Shown here: positions 48,245 through 50,708 of the stretch, piece by piece | How the letters are laid out: every line of letters begins with the position of its first letter | Position numbering within the stretch: position 1 is the first letter of the stretch | NCBI GenBank assembly: GCA_913045135.1 | Contig: CAJWQD010000013.1 | Span: 1 to 50,708, forward strand | Origin: an uncultured Flammeovirgaceae bacterium | GTDB lineage: Bacteria; Bacteroidota; Bacteroidia; Cytophagales; Cyclobacteriaceae | Direction: 5' to 3' | Length of the DNA: 50,708 nt | Notes under the pieces: model-generated | Databases searched by the model: none | What the model saw: the letters and a program-made list of their open reading frames with translations, nothing else | Told to the model about the DNA's origin: nothing | Position numbers and translations under genes: made by a program

Positions 48245-50688
48245 ATAAAGTTGTTATTTTAATCACTTTGGGTATTCTAATTTCCAGATCCCTTGAGGCC
48301 CAGATAATAACGGTTAAAGACATAGCTAATAACTTTCCAATTACTAATGTATCTATTGAGAGTGCAATTTCATTAGCCATAAAAACGGACACTGCCGGAA
48401 AAGCCAACATAAGTGCATTTAAACAAGAGGATGAAATTTGGTTCATTCATCCCAATTTTATGGTTCGCCGATTTAGTTATGCAGAATTGGTAAAGATGAA
48501 CTTTGTTGTAACCCTTGCTGAAAATTCTTATTCGCTCAATGAAATTGTCGTTTCAGCTAATAAGTTCAATGAAAAGCTGAGTGAGGTCGGACAATCCATA
48601 CGAGTAATAAATGCAAAAGAAATTTCTTTTTTGAACCAACAAACAACACCAGATCTATTACAAAGCTCAGGAAATATATTTGTACAAAAAAGTCAAATGG
48701 GTGGTGGCAGTCCTGTCATCAGAGGGTTTGAAACTAATAAAGTTTTAATGGTAGTAGATGGAGTACGAATGAACAATGCAATCTACAGAGGGGGGCACCT
48801 GCAAAATTCATTGACCATAGACAATAATACCCTCAAAAGGCTAGAAATTATTTTGGGGCCCGGGTCAGTAATCTACGGAAGTGATGCATTGGGTGGAGTT
48901 ATGCACTTTTACAGCAAAAATCCCAAGTTATCGGATAACAAAACTTTAGAGACCCTAACTAATGTCCTTACCCGATATTCAAGTACTAATAATGAAAAAA
49001 CTGTTCATTTAGATTTCAACTTTGGAATGAATAAATTTGCTGGACTCAGCAGTATTTCTTTCTCCGATTTTGGCGATTTAAGACAAGGGTCACGTCGAAA
49101 TCCACTATACCCTGATTTCGGGAAAAGATTCTTTTACGTAGAGAGAATAAACGACATAGATGTCCGGTTACAAAACTCAAATCCAAATATTCAAAGACAA
49201 TCAGGCTACATACAATATGATTTCTTACAAAAATTTCTGTACCAACAAAATAATGTAGTCAATCATATCCTGAACTTTCAGTATTCTACCTCTTCAGATA
49301 TTCCAAGATATGACCGGTTGACACAAACTATAGATGATACACCACAATATGCCGAATGGTTTTACGGCCCACAAGAAAGATTCTTCAGCTCCTACCAATT
49401 AGACCTCACCCAAAATCGAAAATGGTTTGATAAATCTAAAATTATCTTAGGATATCAGTTTATCAAAGAAAGTCGACACACCCGGACGTTCAATGAACCT
49501 TTTTTAAAAAATAGAAATGAACAACTTAATATTTATACTCTCAACGCTGACTTCGAAAAAAAGAAATTGAAAAATACATTTAGATATGGATTTGACTTTT
49601 GGTATAACAAAGTACGTTCTACCGCCAATAGAAAAAATATTTTCAGCCTTGACAAGACAGCTTTAGACACTCGCTATCCAGATGGAGGTTCAACAATGAA
49701 GAGCTACGCTTTTTATTTTACCCACTCCTACAAATTAAATGATCAATGGATCTTGAATGAGGGATTACGTATAAACTACATTGGACTAGAAGCTAATTTC
49801 GATGATAAAACTTTTTTTCCTTTTGACTATGATCAAGTAAGGCAAGCTAATACTGCCCTTAACGGAAGTTTAAACTTAATATATAATTCAAAAAATAATT
49901 GGCGGGTCTTGATTGCTGGCTCTTCTGGTTTTAGGGCCCCTAATATTGATGATCTAAGTAAAGTATTTGATTCTTCTCCAGGTAACGTCGTGGTTCCCAA
50001 TCCTGACTTGTCCCCAGAATACACCTATAATATAGAGATAGGAATTTCGAAAAAATGGTTTAACAAAATCCATTTGGGCTTAAATACGTATTACACCTGG
50101 TATAAAGATGCCATTACCCTACAAAAAGTGACTACTGAAGACGATATGAATAGTGTTACCCTTGCCGAGTCAAGCGAATCTCTAGTCCTTTATGATGAGA
50201 CCCTGAGTGAGGCATATCATAATGCCAATGTCAAAAAAGCCTTTATTTATGGATTTAGTGGATTGTTAAATATTGACCTTTCCCATCAATTGAAATTTAG
50301 TAATTCCATGACCTATACATATGGTCAGATAGTCAATGATACAGGACAATCTCCTTTGGATCATGTCTCACCCCTATTCGGACGATTCAGTATTGATTTA
50401 AAAATCAAAAAGTTCAAAAGCTCCTTTTTTATAGTCTTTAATGGTGATAAAAAATCTAAAGATTATAACCTTTCGGGTGAGGATAATGAGTTATTTTCAG
50501 TAGATCCAATCAATGGATTTATGCCTAATTGGATGACTTTGAATTTAAATACTTCCTATACATTAGATAAGAAAATACAAATTCAGTTGAGCTTTAACAA
50601 TATCCTCGATAAAAATTACCGCCAATTTGCTTCCAACATCAGTGCAGGAGGCCGGAATATTTCTTTAACTCTTCGAGGTTCCTTTTGA
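48241..50688 (+). CDS. TonB-dependent outer-membrane receptor
   Basis: An 815-residue receptor. The signal peptide ends near residue 20 (SLEAQ), then a short CarboxypepD-reg-like domain (to about residue 90), a plug (residues ~95-225) with IVVSANKFNEKLSEVGQSI, GSPVIRGFETNKVLMVVDGVRMN, GPGSVIYGSDALGGVMHFYSK, and a 22-strand-type barrel ending in the terminal Phe of SLTLRGSF. The plug wording resembles heme/hemoglobin-type receptors, but the substrate is not proven. It is complete within the window. Confidence 0.9.
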   Translation: MNKVVILITLGILISRSLEAQIITVKDIANNFPITNVSIESAISLAIKTDTAGKANISAFKQEDEIWFIHPNFMVRRFSYAELVKMNFVVTLAENSYSLNEIVVSANKFNEKLSEVGQSIRVINAKEISFLNQQTTPDLLQSSGNIFVQKSQMGGGSPVIRGFETNKVLMVVDGVRMNNAIYRGGHLQNSLTIDNNTLKRLEIILGPGSVIYGSDALGGVMHFYSKNPKLSDNKTLETLTNVLTRYSSTNNEKTVHLDFNFGMNKFAGLSSISFSDFGDLRQGSRRNPLYPDFGKRFFYVERINDIDVRLQNSNPNIQRQSGYIQYDFLQKFLYQQNNVVNHILNFQYSTSSDIPRYDRLTQTIDDTPQYAEWFYGPQERFFSSYQLDLTQNRKWFDKSKIILGYQFIKESRHTRTFNEPFLKNRNEQLNIYTLNADFEKKKLKNTFRYGFDFWYNKVRSTANRKNIFSLDKTALDTRYPDGGSTMKSYAFYFTHSYKLNDQWILNEGLRINYIGLEANFDDKTFFPFDYDQVRQANTALNGSLNLIYNSKNNWRVLIAGSSGFRAPNIDDLSKVFDSSPGNVVVPNPDLSPEYTYNIEIGISKKWFNKIHLGLNTYYTWYKDAITLQKVTTEDDMNSVTLAESSESLVLYDETLSEAYHNANVKKAFIYGFSGLLNIDLSHQLKFSNSMTYTYGQIVNDTGQSPLDHVSPLFGRFSIDLKIKKFKSSFFIVFNGDKKSKDYNLSGEDNELFSVDPINGFMPNWMTLNLNTSYTLDKKIQIQLSFNNILDKNYRQFASNISAGGRNISLTLRGSF

Positions 50689-50708
50689 ATCATAAAAAAA
50701 GGTATTTT

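Overview
The window is low-GC DNA from a member of the Bacteroidota, most likely a Cytophagia-type bacterium. The support is seen directly: a fused ABC-permease/M1 peptidase, DUF5777, WbqC, DUF368 and ComA-like phosphosulfolactate synthase genes, many lipoproteins, a TonB-dependent receptor, AT-rich spacers with TAnnTTTG-type -7 candidates, and almost no Shine-Dalgarno sequences. No rRNA, CRISPR array, phage module or insertion sequence was seen. The order-level placement is inference.

Layout. Positions 1-4110 hold a cut-off lipoprotein gene, an anchored endonuclease/exonuclease/phosphatase protein, Mn-type superoxide dismutase, tadA with a coupled secreted protein, and an odd SDR. Positions 4110-6088 are an aminotransferase-tyrA pair for aromatic amino acids. 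Positions 6320-9915 are a sulfur amino acid locus: promoter candidate, S-box-like SAM riboswitch, a 46-codon cysteine-rich leader ORF, metY, metX, and a badly decayed homoserine dehydrogenase gene. Positions 10034-17714 carry lpdA, fabG, a VWA-like membrane protein, clpC and a WbqC-family gene; upstream of the last lies a decayed YciO/Sua5-family gene. Positions 18411-25803 carry mltG and a YbgC thioesterase, convergent with a tight five-gene run (TPR protein, ComA-like synthase, DUF368 lipid-carrier transporter, aroE, uvrB). Then come hflX, tRNA-Arg(CCT), a 670-bp AT-rich gap, and an ABC ATPase with its permease/M1-peptidase partner.

Positions 32813-41197 are mostly envelope and secreted proteins: two lipoprotein hydrolases, a Rieske/YceI/DUF5777/lipoprotein group, a DUF3089 hydrolase and a decayed Gfo/Idh/MocA oxidoreductase gene. 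Positions 41344-50688 hold a large sortilin-like BNR-repeat protein, two tandem PPK2-type kinases (the first with an A-rich slippery sequence at its 5' end), a small unknown ORF, a split DinB gene, and an msrB-msrA-TonB receptor run.

Two themes stand out. First, the methionine locus appears to stack two leader signals, SAM (riboswitch) and possibly cysteine (leader peptide). Second, at least four recognisable genes (hom, yciO, Gfo/Idh/MocA, dinB) are decayed or split among intact neighbours, which suggests ongoing gene loss. All family assignments were made by eye from motifs; no database search was run.
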